Shown here: piece by piece, positions 1-7,794 of the stretch
Numbering within the stretch: the first letter of the stretch is position 1
Layout of the letters: each line of letters opens with the position of its first letter
DNA from: an uncultured Sphingomonadaceae bacterium
GTDB lineage: Bacteria > Pseudomonadota > Alphaproteobacteria > Sphingomonadales > Sphingomonadaceae
DNA length: 64,000 nucleotides
Reading direction: 5' to 3'
Assembly (NCBI GenBank): GCA_947493955.1
Contig: CANLSQ010000001.1
Span: 62,001 to 126,000, forward strand
The notes under the pieces: model-generated
Databases searched by the model: none
What the model saw: the letters and a program-made list of their open reading frames with translations, nothing else
What the model was told of the DNA's origin: nothing
Position numbers and translations under genes: made by a program

Positions 1-698
1 TGCTTGGTCCCGGCTGGCCCGGTATCATTCTGCACGAAGCCATTGGTCACGGCCTCGAGGGCGATTTCAACCGCAAGGGTACGAGCGCTTTTTCCGGCCG
101 GATCGGCGAGCGTGTCGCAGCTCCCGGTGTCACTGTTGTGGATGATGGTTCAATAAACGAACGACGCGGATCACTGAGCATTGATGATGAAGGCACACCG
201 ACACAGGAAAATGTCCTGATCGAGGACGGCATATTGAAATGTTACATGCAGGACCGGCTCAATGCACGCCTGATGGGTGTTCCCGCGACCGGCAATGGTC
301 GCCGTGAAAGCTATGCCCATGCGCCGATGCCGCGGATGACCAACACGTTTATGCGTGGCGGCAAGGATGATCCCGACGAGCTTATGGGCCGCGTGAAAAA
401 CGGTATCTATGCCAAGAGCTTCGGCGGCGGGCAGGTGGATATCGTGTCCGGCAAGTTCGTCTTCTCCTGCACCGAGGCCTATAAAATCGAAAATGGCAAA
501 CTCGGTGCGCCGATTAAGGGTGCGACGCTGATTGGTGATGGTCCAACGGCACTGACCAAGGTGACGGGTATTGGCAATGATATGGCGCTGGACGAAGGCA
601 TCGGCGTGTGCGGCAAGGGCGGACAGTCTGTGCCAGCTGGTGTTGGGCAGCCGACATTGCTGGTCGACGGCTTGACGGTTGGGGGAACGGCGGCCTGA
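1..698 (+). CDS. tldD: TldD metalloprotease, C-terminal part (cut by window edge)
   Basis: TldD pairs with TldE/PmbA to form a zinc-dependent protease that trims modified peptides. The gene enters from outside the window; the frame is open from base 3 and ends with TGA at 696-698. The first visible residues hold [11 protein letters not shown], the HExxxH zinc motif of the TldD subunit (TldE lacks it). The C-terminal half ends in the family's Gly-rich, Cys-containing segment ([17 protein letters not shown]). The next gene starts inside its stop codon. Only the N-terminal half is missing from view. Confidence 0.95.
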   Translation, partial: LGPGWPGIILHEAIGHGLEGDFNRKGTSAFSGRIGERVAAPGVTVVDDGSINERRGSLSIDDEGTPTQENVLIEDGILKCYMQDRLNARLMGVPATGNGRRESYAHAPMPRMTNTFMRGGKDDPDELMGRVKNGIYAKSFGGGQVDIVSGKFVFSCTEAYKIENGKLGAPIKGATLIGDGPTALTKVTGIGNDMALDEGIGVCGKGGQSVPAGVGQPTLLVDGLTVGGTAA

Positions 699-1243
699 TG
701 GCCAATAGTTGGTCATCAGAAATCCTTCATTTCTGGTTTGAAGAGCTTGGCCCCGATGACTGGTTCGGCTCCGGCGCTGAGGTTGATGAGCAAATAACCG
801 AACGCTTTGCGGAGCTGTGGGAAGAGCAAAAGACCAGGGTTGCGGCAGATTTTCTGGCAACCCCAGAAGCAGCCCTTGCTGCGATAATATTGTTCGACCA
901 GTTTCCGCGAAACATGTTTCGGGACAGTGCAGAGGCCTTTGCTACCGATCATCTGGCGCTGCAAATCGCCAAAAAGGCGGCTGATGGGGAATTGGATCAT
1001 CAGTTGACCGAAGACCAAAGGATGTTTGTCTACATGCCTTTCATGCATAGTGAGGAGCTCGAGGATCAGACCCGCTCACTGGGCCTGTTTACGGCTTTGG
1101 GGATTGAGAATAATATCAAATTTGCGAAAGCGCATCGTGATGTAATCGTCAAATTTGGTCGCTTCCCCCATCGTAACAAAGTGCTGGGCCGGGAAACGCG
1201 TCCCGATGAACAGGTCGCGATTGATGAAGGTTCCAGTTGGTAG
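698..1243 (+). CDS. DUF924 family protein
   Basis: Predicted soluble protein of 181 residues. The start ATG at 698 overlaps the tldD stop (TGATG), implying translational coupling. The segments ILHFWFEELGPDDWF near the N-terminus, ILFDQFPRNMFRD near residue 70 and VYMPFMHSEELEDQ near residue 110 are the recognisable blocks of the DUF924 family, which has a TPR-like helical fold and no proven function. Length is normal for the family. An in-frame upstream ATG at 608 lies inside tldD and is unlikely to be used. Confidence 0.9.
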   Translation: MANSWSSEILHFWFEELGPDDWFGSGAEVDEQITERFAELWEEQKTRVAADFLATPEAALAAIILFDQFPRNMFRDSAEAFATDHLALQIAKKAADGELDHQLTEDQRMFVYMPFMHSEELEDQTRSLGLFTALGIENNIKFAKAHRDVIVKFGRFPHRNKVLGRETRPDEQVAIDEGSSW

Positions 1244-1253
1244 GACAGGCTTT

Positions 1254-1757
1254 GTGCGGATAATATTTCAAGAAACATGGACCGCACTCAAGACCTGGCC
1301 TGAGGCGAAACAGTGGATGGTCGCTCTGCGCCTGGCGGTTCCCACGCTGGCGATTATTGCCTTGATCGGATTTTTGGGCGGTTGGGCCTATTGGTATCCG
1401 GTAGATCGCTGGCAAGAGGCTGTCAGTGCCGTATTTATTGCGTTTTTGATTTCCGCCATTCCGACCGAATTGGTTTTCCGCGGAGTTCTGTTGTCGGCAC
1501 TTGTAAGATTAAGTCCGCGCTGGGGGGCTTGGCTGTCCACTTTGATGTTTGCTTTCTTCTACCCGGTTTACGCGACAATCAACCAGACCAAATGGAATGA
1601 TATGCTCGCGATGCCTTCGTTTTGCTTTGCCATGGTGATTTTTGGTATTATCCTGTCTCACATCCGCATTGTTTCGCGGTCGTTATGGCCAGTGATAATG
1701 ATTCACGGCGTCGCAGCTTTGGTATGGATGTTGGCGCTGGGACGACAGTTCAACTGA
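1254..1757 (+). CDS. CPBP-like membrane protein (degenerate intramembrane protease)
   Basis: Small membrane protein with about four hydrophobic segments. I chose the GTG at 1254 (167 residues) because AGGACAGG lies just upstream; earlier in-frame ATGs would overlap the DUF924 gene heavily. The block PTELVFRGVLLSAL resembles CPBP motif 1 (EExxxR), but the first Glu is Thr. The second motif normally has a His after Phe, and here reads FAFFYPVY without His. A late His (MIHGVAAL) could be motif 3. It therefore looks like a CPBP relative that may have lost peptidase activity. It is followed 13 bases later by the next gene. Confidence 0.75.
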   Translation: MRIIFQETWTALKTWPEAKQWMVALRLAVPTLAIIALIGFLGGWAYWYPVDRWQEAVSAVFIAFLISAIPTELVFRGVLLSALVRLSPRWGAWLSTLMFAFFYPVYATINQTKWNDMLAMPSFCFAMVIFGIILSHIRIVSRSLWPVIMIHGVAALVWMLALGRQFN

Positions 1758-1770
1758 ACAGGAAGAGATT

Positions 1771-2331
1771 ATGGCTGAATTTTTTGACGCACTGAATGAT
1801 GATCACACCGCTTTCATCGCGAAACAGCCGATATTTTTCGTCGCGACGGCGGCCCCGGATGCGCGGATCAACCTGTCGCCGAAAGGCTATGATGCTTTTC
1901 GGGTACTGGGTCCGAAGCGGGTTGCCTATCTGGACCTTGCAGGGTCGGGCAACGAAACCCATGCGCATCTGATTGCTGATGGCCGGGTTACCATCATGTT
2001 CAACAATTTTGCCAACCCTGCGCTGATCATGCGGCTTTATGGCACCGGTAAACCCGTGCTGCCACAGGATGATGGTTGGGAAGAGCTTGCTGCTCATTTC
2101 GAGATTTTGCCGGGGACGCGGCAGATATTCGATATCACCGTAGACAATGTGCAAACCAGCTGCGGCTGGGGCGTGCCGCAGATGGAATTGAAGGCCGAGC
2201 GCGAGACGCTGGTCAAATATCATCGTCAGTCTGATCCGGAAAAATGGATGGAGAAGACAGCGGGCCGGGTACAGAGTATTGACGGCCTGCCAACCCGTGC
2301 GACCGACCGTTATTTCAGCGGGAATGGCTGA
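1771..2331 (+). CDS. Pyridoxamine 5'-phosphate oxidase-like flavoprotein
   Basis: A 186-residue protein of the split-barrel FMN-binding PNPOx-like superfamily. The N-terminus (IFFVATAAPDARINLSPKGYDAFRVLGPKRVAYLDLAGSGNET, read as separate blocks) matches the common 'pyridoxamine 5-phosphate oxidase family' type that reduces or binds flavin-dependent substrates; it is shorter than true PdxH, so vitamin B6 synthesis is unlikely. AGGAAGAG precedes the ATG. The next gene overlaps its last codons, suggesting one operon with the genes from tldD to the patatin gene. Confidence 0.82.
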   Translation: MAEFFDALNDDHTAFIAKQPIFFVATAAPDARINLSPKGYDAFRVLGPKRVAYLDLAGSGNETHAHLIADGRVTIMFNNFANPALIMRLYGTGKPVLPQDDGWEELAAHFEILPGTRQIFDITVDNVQTSCGWGVPQMELKAERETLVKYHRQSDPEKWMEKTAGRVQSIDGLPTRATDRYFSGNG

Positions 2332-2548
2332 GACTATGAGCCTCGTCGAACTGTCCCGCCATATGCATGGTTATGAAGCGGAGATTATCCGTGGTCGGCT
2401 GGAGGCCGACGGCATCGGCGCGGTCTGTTTCGATAGCGGGGTGAATATTGTCGAGGGCGCAGGAATTGCCTTGCCCGCTCGCGTGATGGTGCTGAAAGAG
2501 GATCTGGATGAAGCCAAGGCGGTGCTGGCAGAGGATGTTTCGCTGTGA
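2324..2548 (+). CDS. DUF2007 domain protein
   Basis: Protein of 74 residues (70 if the ATG at 2336 is used). The pattern LVELSRHMHGYEAEIIRGRLEADGIG followed, after a short stretch, by LPARVMVLKEDLDEAKAVL (given here as two blocks) fits DUF2007, a small 'putative signal transducing' ferredoxin-like fold. The start overlaps the preceding gene, and its TGA overlaps the GTG of the patatin gene, so tight translational coupling is likely. Neither start has a strong ribosome binding site. Confidence 0.78.
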   Translation: MAETMSLVELSRHMHGYEAEIIRGRLEADGIGAVCFDSGVNIVEGAGIALPARVMVLKEDLDEAKAVLAEDVSL

Positions 2549-3363
2549 AGCTGTCCCTTGCCTTGGGCGGCGGCGCAGGTTTGGGCTGGACCCATATCGG
2601 TGTGCTGCGCGCGATTGAGGATTCACCTTTGGAGATAGCGGCCATATCCGGCACGTCCATCGGCGCAATTACCGGTGCCAGCTTTGCTGCCGGAAAGCTC
2701 GATTATCTCGAAGAGACCGCGCGCACGGCCAATTTGCGAACATTGATCCGTTTCATGGACCCGCACTTCAAGCGCGGCGCGGTCATGGGCGCGCGGATGA
2801 TCGAGAAAGAGCTGGAAGAACAGCTTGGCAGCCTTACTTTTTCCGACTTGTCTATTCCCGTGGCTGCCGTCGCGGCGGACCTTAGAACTGGCGATACCAT
2901 CATCATGAACAGCGGTAAGCTGGTCCCGGCCATCCGTGCCTCCATGTCTTTGCCGGGAATTTTCAAGCCAGTGGAATATGACGGCCGCCTGCTTGTCGAT
3001 GGCGGTGCGGCGCTGCCCGTGCCCGTGTCTCCAGCGCGCGATATGGCGCCTGATGCCCTGTGCCTGTCCGTCAACTTGCAGGATGACTTCATCAACCGCG
3101 CGGAAATGGCGGGGATCAGCCGGGATGATGGCAAATATCCCAATAGCATTGCGATTGTGAAAGCCTCTATCGGCCTGTCTCTGCGCAATCTGGGGCGCTA
3201 TTCGCTGGCGCTCGACCCGCCGGATTTTTCACTATCCCCGCCTGTCGGCCATATCGACATGCAGAATTTCACCAAGGCTGAAGAGTTGATCGAAATCGGC
3301 CACCGGGAGACCGCAGCGATCATTCCCGACATATTGGCGAGAATGGAAAAAGGCGCTGCCTAA
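2545..3363 (+). CDS. Patatin-like phospholipase
   Basis: Predicted acyl hydrolase of 272 residues starting with GTG that overlaps the preceding TGA. It shows the patatin elements in order: the oxyanion loop LGGGAGLGWTHIG (residues 7-19), the nucleophile elbow GTSIG with Ser38, and the catalytic Asp in VDGG (Asp152). No signal peptide is visible, so it is probably cytoplasmic or membrane-associated. Its TAA stop uses the first two bases of the target duplication of the IS element that follows, so the insertion landed exactly at the end of the gene without changing the protein. Confidence 0.9.
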   Translation: MKLSLALGGGAGLGWTHIGVLRAIEDSPLEIAAISGTSIGAITGASFAAGKLDYLEETARTANLRTLIRFMDPHFKRGAVMGARMIEKELEEQLGSLTFSDLSIPVAAVAADLRTGDTIIMNSGKLVPAIRASMSLPGIFKPVEYDGRLLVDGGAALPVPVSPARDMAPDALCLSVNLQDDFINRAEMAGISRDDGKYPNSIAIVKASIGLSLRNLGRYSLALDPPDFSLSPPVGHIDMQNFTKAEELIEIGHRETAAIIPDILARMEKGAA

Positions 3364-3394
3364 AATTTAGGGCACTGTATACTTGACAAAGCAG
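3362..3394. repeat. Left target duplication and left terminal inverted repeat of the IS
   Basis: Bases 3362-3369 read AAAATTTA and are repeated exactly at 5834-5841. Bases 3370-3394 (beginning GGGCACTGTATAC and ending GACAAAGCAG) match the reverse complement of 5809-5833 at 22 of 25 positions. This defines the left edge of the element. Confidence 0.93.
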
Positions 3395-3417
3395 AGGCCA
3401 TATGCCATTAAAATTGC

Positions 3418-4392
3418 ATGGAAAACGCAATCGACATCTTTGCCCCTCGCTTTCAAGACGAAGACGCTGCCCGTGAGCATTTAGAAGCTATTCATTGGCC
3501 TGACGGTCCCAATTGCCCTCACTGTGGATCAGTGAACGCTAAGCGGCTGCCACCACAGAAGCGCAAGCCTACCAAAGCGCACCCCGGCGGGACCGTTCGT
3601 AAAGGCGTTGTCCAGTGCAATGACTGCCGCCAGCAATATACTGTGACCGTTGGGACCGTGTTTGAACGCTCCAAAGTTCCTTTGAATAAATGGTTGCTGG
3701 TCAATCATCTGCTTTGCTCATCCAAAAAAGGTATGAGCGCGCATCAGATTGCCCGTATGATTGGTGTTTCCTATAAAACGGCTTGGTTCATGATGCACCG
3801 CATCCGTGAAGCCATGAAAGATACTGATCAAGAGCCTCTAGGCGGCTATGGTGTGACCGTAGAAGCCGATGAGACTTATGTTGGCGGTAAAGACAAGAAC
3901 CGTCATGCCAAGGACCGTAAAGGCTCTGGTTTTGGCGTTCATGTCAAAATGCCTGTTGTTTCCCTTGTTGAACGTGGTGGCCGTGTTCGTAGCCAGCATA
4001 TGGCGCGTGTTACCGGACCTAATCTGCGCCATGCCCTCGTTACCAATGCAGATCGCGGTAGCTGGCTTATGACCGACGATCACAATGGCTACAAAGCCGT
4101 TGGCAAAGAATATACTGGCCATGGTGTCGTTAAGCACAGCCTTGGCGAATATGTCCGCAAAGGTGTCTTCCATACCAATACGGTTGAAAGCTATTTCGCG
4201 ATCCTTAAGCGCGGTATCATTGGTGTTTATCACTCAGTCAGCGAAGCGCATCTAAATCGCTATCTGGGTGAGTTCGATTTTCGCTACAATACTCGCAAGC
4301 TGAATGACTTTGAACGTTCCACAGAAGCCCTAAAGGGCGCTCGTGGCAAGCGGTTGACATATCGGCGGACTGGCGAAACCAGTTACGCTTAA
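3418..4392 (+). CDS. IS1595 family transposase
   Basis: Transposase of 324 residues. The N-terminus has a zinc-ribbon with paired cysteines (CPHCG near residue 34 and CNDCRQQY near 69), as in the IS1595 N-terminal domain. A helix-turn-helix-like region follows (SAHQIARMIGVSYKTAWFMMHRIR). The catalytic core shows the first Asp in VEADETYVGG, the second in LMTDDHNGY, and the block HTNTVESYFAILKRGIIG, then the typical RYLGEFDFRYNTRK end. No frameshift is seen, so the enzyme is probably active. The ATG lies 24 bases inside the left inverted repeat. Confidence 0.96.
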   Translation: MENAIDIFAPRFQDEDAAREHLEAIHWPDGPNCPHCGSVNAKRLPPQKRKPTKAHPGGTVRKGVVQCNDCRQQYTVTVGTVFERSKVPLNKWLLVNHLLCSSKKGMSAHQIARMIGVSYKTAWFMMHRIREAMKDTDQEPLGGYGVTVEADETYVGGKDKNRHAKDRKGSGFGVHVKMPVVSLVERGGRVRSQHMARVTGPNLRHALVTNADRGSWLMTDDHNGYKAVGKEYTGHGVVKHSLGEYVRKGVFHTNTVESYFAILKRGIIGVYHSVSEAHLNRYLGEFDFRYNTRKLNDFERSTEALKGARGKRLTYRRTGETSYA

Positions 4393-4675
4393 ACAGCATG
4401 CTAAGCGGTTAAGACGTCACCGTGAACGAAAACGGAACGGTTAGCTTTGGTTCGCCGTCATATGACTCGGAATATAGTTAATTTTGTGTTACTTAAACGA
4501 ATCAGGCCCCATCCCTAGGGACAAGGCCTGATAGTTGAAGTTGGCAGTGTTTTCGAGAACGGTCCGCCAGCTCCAAAAGTGGAATTTTCATTCCGGCGTG
4601 AGAACTGGAATAATACATTTAATTTTCGCTTTTGCAAGGGCTGTTCTCACCACTCTATGGTGAAAGAACCAAACT

Positions 4676-4867
4676 ATGAAACGTAAAAGCAGTAAACCAG
4701 TAACCTCCGAAATGGCGGCTCATGTCCGCTACCTCATAAAAACCAAAGGCCTATACCAGCATCAAGTCGCCGCGCTTGTTGGCGTCAATCAAGGTCGCGT
4801 TAGCGAGATCATGCAGGGGAAACGCTTCCCTGATGTACCGCCAGCGCAGGGGTCATTTCCCTTTTAA
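4676..4867 (+). CDS. Small helix-turn-helix protein (IS passenger)
   Basis: Protein of 63 residues with a basic N-terminus (MKRKSSKPVT) and a clear helix-turn-helix: YQHQVAALVGVNQGRVSEIM followed by QGKRF. This resembles a small DNA-binding family common in alphaproteobacteria. Within the element it may regulate transposase or passenger expression; that role is inference. A strong intrinsic terminator follows seven bases after the stop, so it is an independent transcription unit from the next passenger gene. Confidence 0.72.
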   Translation: MKRKSSKPVTSEMAAHVRYLIKTKGLYQHQVAALVGVNQGRVSEIMQGKRFPDVPPAQGSFPF

Positions 4868-4873
4868 CTTTTC

Positions 4874-4903
4874 GGGAGCAGGCACAAGTCTGCTCCCTTT
4901 TTT
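4874..4903 (+). terminator. Intrinsic terminator after the passenger HTH gene
   Basis: Perfect stem GGGAGCAG (4874-4881) with CTGCTCCC (4890-4897), eight-base loop, followed by TTTTTT (4898-4903). Confidence 0.92.
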
Positions 4904-4979
4904 CTCTTTATGGGGCTTAGGCGGCGTTTTCAGCATCCGCTTTAGAACCTCGTCTTCTTTTTTTTGATTGGTATCCGTC

Positions 4980-5753
4980 ATGACAGCACCTTTAACATCA
5001 ATTGGGAGCCCACAGGAACCAGATATATCATTCGCTCACGCGGGGCTTAAGGTAAGATGGGCCCAACAACACATCAATTTTGTCATGGCGGTTGTGGCTG
5101 ATTTTATCAAAAAACAAGAAAAAGCCGGAATCGCAAGTGTCGATAATCACAGCGGGAATATTAACATCGGTACCGCCGCAGTCCCACCTGAAATCTCTCT
5201 CGCTGCTGGCGATGCTATTTTTAGTCTGAGGTCCGCTCTCGACTGCTGTTGGACAGGGTTGAAGAGGTCTATCGATGCTAACGTCAGTAAAGGGACTCTC
5301 CCAAGAGGGGTTAGCCTGCAAGAACTGATAGGAAGCGTCAAAAGCGCTTCGATGGAGGATACCTTCAAGGGGCTGGATGATTTCATCATCAATAAAATAA
5401 GACCCTACAAAGAGGGCAATGAGTTTCTTTGGGCCGCTGGGCAGATCGACAATTGGAACAAACACAATATGATCATCGTTAGCGCACACCTCGCTAATGT
5501 CAGTAGTTTTAGTGCACAGTTCGGGGATGGAACCGAAATCAATATCAGCGACTGCGAATTTATAGGCATAAACTTCCTTGAATGGGGTAGTGGGTCTATC
5601 AATTTTCACGACAAACCCAACGTCACCATGGACGTAATCCTCAAATCTCGGCAATCCGGTGACGAATGGCCGCTTGTACCATTTCTCACTAGCTTGCTCA
5701 AAGAAACGCAGGAGGCTGTCGAGCTGTTTTCCTCTACCTTTGGCAAGGGTTAA
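4980..5753 (+). CDS. Unknown IS passenger protein
   Basis: Predicted soluble protein of 257 residues that I do not recognise. The ATG at 4980 is preferred over an in-frame TTG at 4968; neither has a strong ribosome binding site. It begins with a low-complexity stretch, then an alpha-helical region (GLKVRWAQQHINFVMAVVAD, a segment rich in Trp/His), a His/Asn-rich turn (VDNHSGNINIGTAAVPPE), and a second half with IDNWNKHNMIIV and a C-terminal helix. No signal peptide or membrane span. It lies between the HTH terminator and the right inverted repeat (80 bases to the end of the element), so it moves with the transposon. A role in transposition, host defence or regulation is possible but unsupported. 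Confidence 0.72.
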   Translation: MTAPLTSIGSPQEPDISFAHAGLKVRWAQQHINFVMAVVADFIKKQEKAGIASVDNHSGNINIGTAAVPPEISLAAGDAIFSLRSALDCCWTGLKRSIDANVSKGTLPRGVSLQELIGSVKSASMEDTFKGLDDFIINKIRPYKEGNEFLWAAGQIDNWNKHNMIIVSAHLANVSSFSAQFGDGTEINISDCEFIGINFLEWGSGSINFHDKPNVTMDVILKSRQSGDEWPLVPFLTSLLKETQEAVELFSSTFGKG

Positions 5754-5808
5754 AAGAGCGTCATCAATAAAAGCACCGGCCTGTCTAGAATCATCTACCA
5801 CAACACAC

Positions 5809-5841
5809 CTGCTTTGTCATGTATATAATGCCCAAAATTTA
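5809..5841. repeat. Right terminal inverted repeat and right target duplication of the IS
   Basis: Bases 5809-5833 are the inverted partner of 3370-3394 (22 of 25 matches); 5834-5841 read AAAATTTA, identical to 3362-3369. Confidence 0.93.
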
Positions 5842-5927
5842 GGCAGCACTGCTGCGCTGCACAATATTTACACTTTCTTCAGAGTTCGAGAATCAGTTTT
5901 CTGTTTGAATCCAGTGGTTTGTGATTC

Positions 5928-5942
5928 TGGCACGCGCTTTGC
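5928..5942 (+). promoter_or_regulatory. Sigma-54 promoter of glnK-amtB
   Basis: TGGCACGCGCTTTGC matches the -24/-12 consensus TGGCAC-N5-TTGC, with GG at 5929-5930 and GC at 5941-5942. Transcription would start near 5954, 22 bases before glnK. RpoN control of glnK-amtB through NtrC is the standard arrangement in proteobacteria. I see no clear NtrC palindrome between the IS end (5833) and this promoter. Confidence 0.88.
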
Positions 5943-5975
5943 GATTATGACCTCCGTAACAAAAAAGGGGGCATA

Positions 5976-6314
5976 ATGAAATTTATCGTTGCCATAATAA
6001 AGCCATTCAAACTCGATGATGTGCGGGATGCGCTGACGGAAGTCGGCGTCGCGGGCATGACTGTGTCTGAAGTAAAAGGCTTTGGCCGTCAAAAAGGACA
6101 GACCGAGGTTTATCGCGGGGCTGAATATACCACCAACATGGTTCCGAAAGTGAAGCTGGAAATTGCTTGCGGCAGCGACGTAGCCGCGCAGGCGATCGAA
6201 GCCATCCAGAGCGCAGCGGGCACTGAATCCATCGGTGATGGAAAGATATTCGTCATGGGGCTGGAAAATGCCGTTCGTATTCGCACCGGCGAAACCGGCG
6301 ATACTGCGATTTAA
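5976..6314 (+). CDS. glnK: P-II nitrogen regulatory protein GlnK
   Basis: Trimeric P-II signal protein of 112 residues, the usual length. It senses ATP/ADP and 2-oxoglutarate, is uridylylated on the T-loop tyrosine and blocks the AmtB channel when nitrogen is plentiful. The T-loop block GFGRQKGQTEVYRGAEY contains Tyr51, the uridylylation site; the IRTGETGD end is the usual C-terminal signature. AAAAAAGGGGGC lies just before the ATG. Linkage to amtB, 32 bases downstream, and the sigma-54 promoter argue for GlnK rather than GlnB. Confidence 0.96.
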   Translation: MKFIVAIIKPFKLDDVRDALTEVGVAGMTVSEVKGFGRQKGQTEVYRGAEYTTNMVPKVKLEIACGSDVAAQAIEAIQSAAGTESIGDGKIFVMGLENAVRIRTGETGDTAI

Positions 6315-6346
6315 ACAGGCCAGATTTAGACAGGGAAGCGTATATA

Positions 6347-7681
6347 ATGAGAAAAATTCTAACACTATCTGCGGGATTGGTAGCCATAGGGATGGCATCG
6401 CCCGCGTTGGCACAGGAAGCAGCCGAAGTGGCTGATCCAAGTGCCAATGTCGCCTATATTTTCAACACGCTGCTCTTTTTGATCGGCGGTTTCCTGGTCA
6501 TGTGGATGGCCGCAGGCTTTGCGATGCTTGAGGCCGGGCTGGTACGCTCGAAAAATGTCTCCATGCAGTGCTTGAAAAATATCAGTTTGTATTCGCTTGC
6601 CGGGATCATGTTCTGGGTCACAGGTTATAACCTGATGTACACGGATGTGACGAGCTGGATCGGCACTTTCGGCCCCTATGGGATGCAGGCCGTGGGTGAA
6701 GCGGATGTCGAAACGGGTTACTCCGTCGCATCGGACTGGTTCTTCCAGATGGTATTCTGCGCGACAACAGCCTCGATCGTTTCGGGCACCATTGCAGAAC
6801 GCGTAAAATTCTGGCCCTTCATGATCTTTGTCCTGATACTGACCGGCTTTATCTATCCGATCACCGGTAGCTGGGAATGGGGTACAGGCTGGCTTGATCA
6901 GCGCGGCTTCAGTGACTTTGCCGGATCTACGCTGGTCCACTCTGTCGGCGGCTGGGCGGCATTGGCTGGTGCGCTTATCATCGGTCCCCGTCTCGGACGC
7001 TATGTGAATGGTAAGCTCACGGTGATGCCGGGTTCCAATATTCCGCTTGCTACACTGGGTACTTTCATCCTGTGGCTCGGCTGGTTCGGTTTCAACGGTG
7101 CGTCACAGCTTGCCATGGGTACGATTGGTGATGTCAGCGACGTGTCCAAGATTTTCGTGAACACCAACATGGCTGCTGCTGGCGGCGTGGTGACCGCGAT
7201 TATCCTGACGCAGATCCTCTATAAGAAGATTGATGTCACCATGGCGCTGAACGGCGCGCTGGCTGGCCTGGTGTCGATCACGGCGGAGCCACTTACGCCG
7301 TCCGTTCCGGCTTCGATCCTTATCGGTAGTGTTGGCGGACTGATTGTAGTGTTCGCAGTGCCACTGCTCGACAAGCTGAAAATTGACGATGTCGTGGGCG
7401 CTATTCCTGTCCACCTCTTGGCTGGTATCTGGGGCACATTGATCGTTGCCTGGAACACCCAGTCAGAAGTTGACGGTGTTACGCTGAGCGTAGGCGAGCA
7501 ACTGGGCGTACAGGCTCTGGGCGTGGTGTCGATCGGTGCCTTCACCTTCGTGCTTAGCGCCATCGTCTGGACTATTTTGAAATTCACCATTGGTGTTCGT
7601 CCTTCAGAAGAAGACGAGCGACTGGGTATGGATATCGCAGAAGTCGGTGTCGAAGCTTACCCGGAATTCGCCAAAGGTTAA
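6347..7681 (+). CDS. amtB: Ammonium transporter AmtB
   Basis: Inner-membrane ammonium channel of 444 residues. A cleavable signal peptide is visible (ends ASPALAQ near residue 23), as in other proteobacterial AmtB proteins. Conserved pore elements are present: the Asp/Gly-rich segment FAGSTLVHSVGGWAAL with the first pore His, and IPVHLLAGIWG with the second (twin-His). The order glnK-amtB with 32 bases between them is the classical operon. The message ends in a structured 3' UTR and a strong terminator at 7760-7794. Confidence 0.97.
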   Translation: MRKILTLSAGLVAIGMASPALAQEAAEVADPSANVAYIFNTLLFLIGGFLVMWMAAGFAMLEAGLVRSKNVSMQCLKNISLYSLAGIMFWVTGYNLMYTDVTSWIGTFGPYGMQAVGEADVETGYSVASDWFFQMVFCATTASIVSGTIAERVKFWPFMIFVLILTGFIYPITGSWEWGTGWLDQRGFSDFAGSTLVHSVGGWAALAGALIIGPRLGRYVNGKLTVMPGSNIPLATLGTFILWLGWFGFNGASQLAMGTIGDVSDVSKIFVNTNMAAAGGVVTAIILTQILYKKIDVTMALNGALAGLVSITAEPLTPSVPASILIGSVGGLIVVFAVPLLDKLKIDDVVGAIPVHLLAGIWGTLIVAWNTQSEVDGVTLSVGEQLGVQALGVVSIGAFTFVLSAIVWTILKFTIGVRPSEEDERLGMDIAEVGVEAYPEFAKG

Positions 7682-7688
7682 AAAGTTT

Positions 7689-7794
7689 GGTGCCGACCAT
7701 CTCCTCCCAAAACTGAGGTCGGCACCTCCACTTGTTCCTCCTGAGAACAACAACTTTATGGCCGGTGATGTGAAAACATCCCGGCCCTTTTTTT
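7689..7794 (+). ncRNA. Candidate 3'-UTR small RNA of amtB with an anti-Shine-Dalgarno loop
   Basis: Seven bases after the amtB stop there is a perfect 10-bp stem, GGTGCCGACC (7689-7698) with GGTCGGCACC (7717-7726). Its 18-base loop contains CTCCTCCC (7701-7708), complementary to a strong ribosome binding site. A single-stranded stretch with a further TTCCTCCTGAG follows, then the intrinsic terminator. Loop-exposed C-rich motifs in short hairpins are typical of the alphaproteobacterial 'cuckoo' RNA family. Whether a separate RNA is produced is inference. Confidence 0.45.
7760..7794 (+). terminator. Intrinsic terminator of glnK-amtB
   Basis: Stem GGCCGG(T)GATGT (7760-7771) with ACATCCCGGCC (7776-7786), GAAA loop, one bulged T, followed by CTTTTTTT (7787-7794). 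Confidence 0.95.

Larger units (their letters stand above)
3370..5833. mobile_element. IS1595-family insertion sequence with two passenger genes
   Basis: A complete 2464-bp element: 25-bp imperfect terminal inverted repeats (22 matches), perfect 8-bp target duplication AAAATTTA, an IS1595-type transposase near the left end, then a small helix-turn-helix gene with its own terminator, then an unknown 257-residue gene. An 8-bp duplication is what IS1595-family elements make, and passenger genes are known in this family. The intact ends and duplication suggest a recent insertion. The 283 bases after the transposase hold a stem ATCAGGCC/GGCCTGAT (about 4499-4532) but no further gene that I can support. 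Confidence 0.92.
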
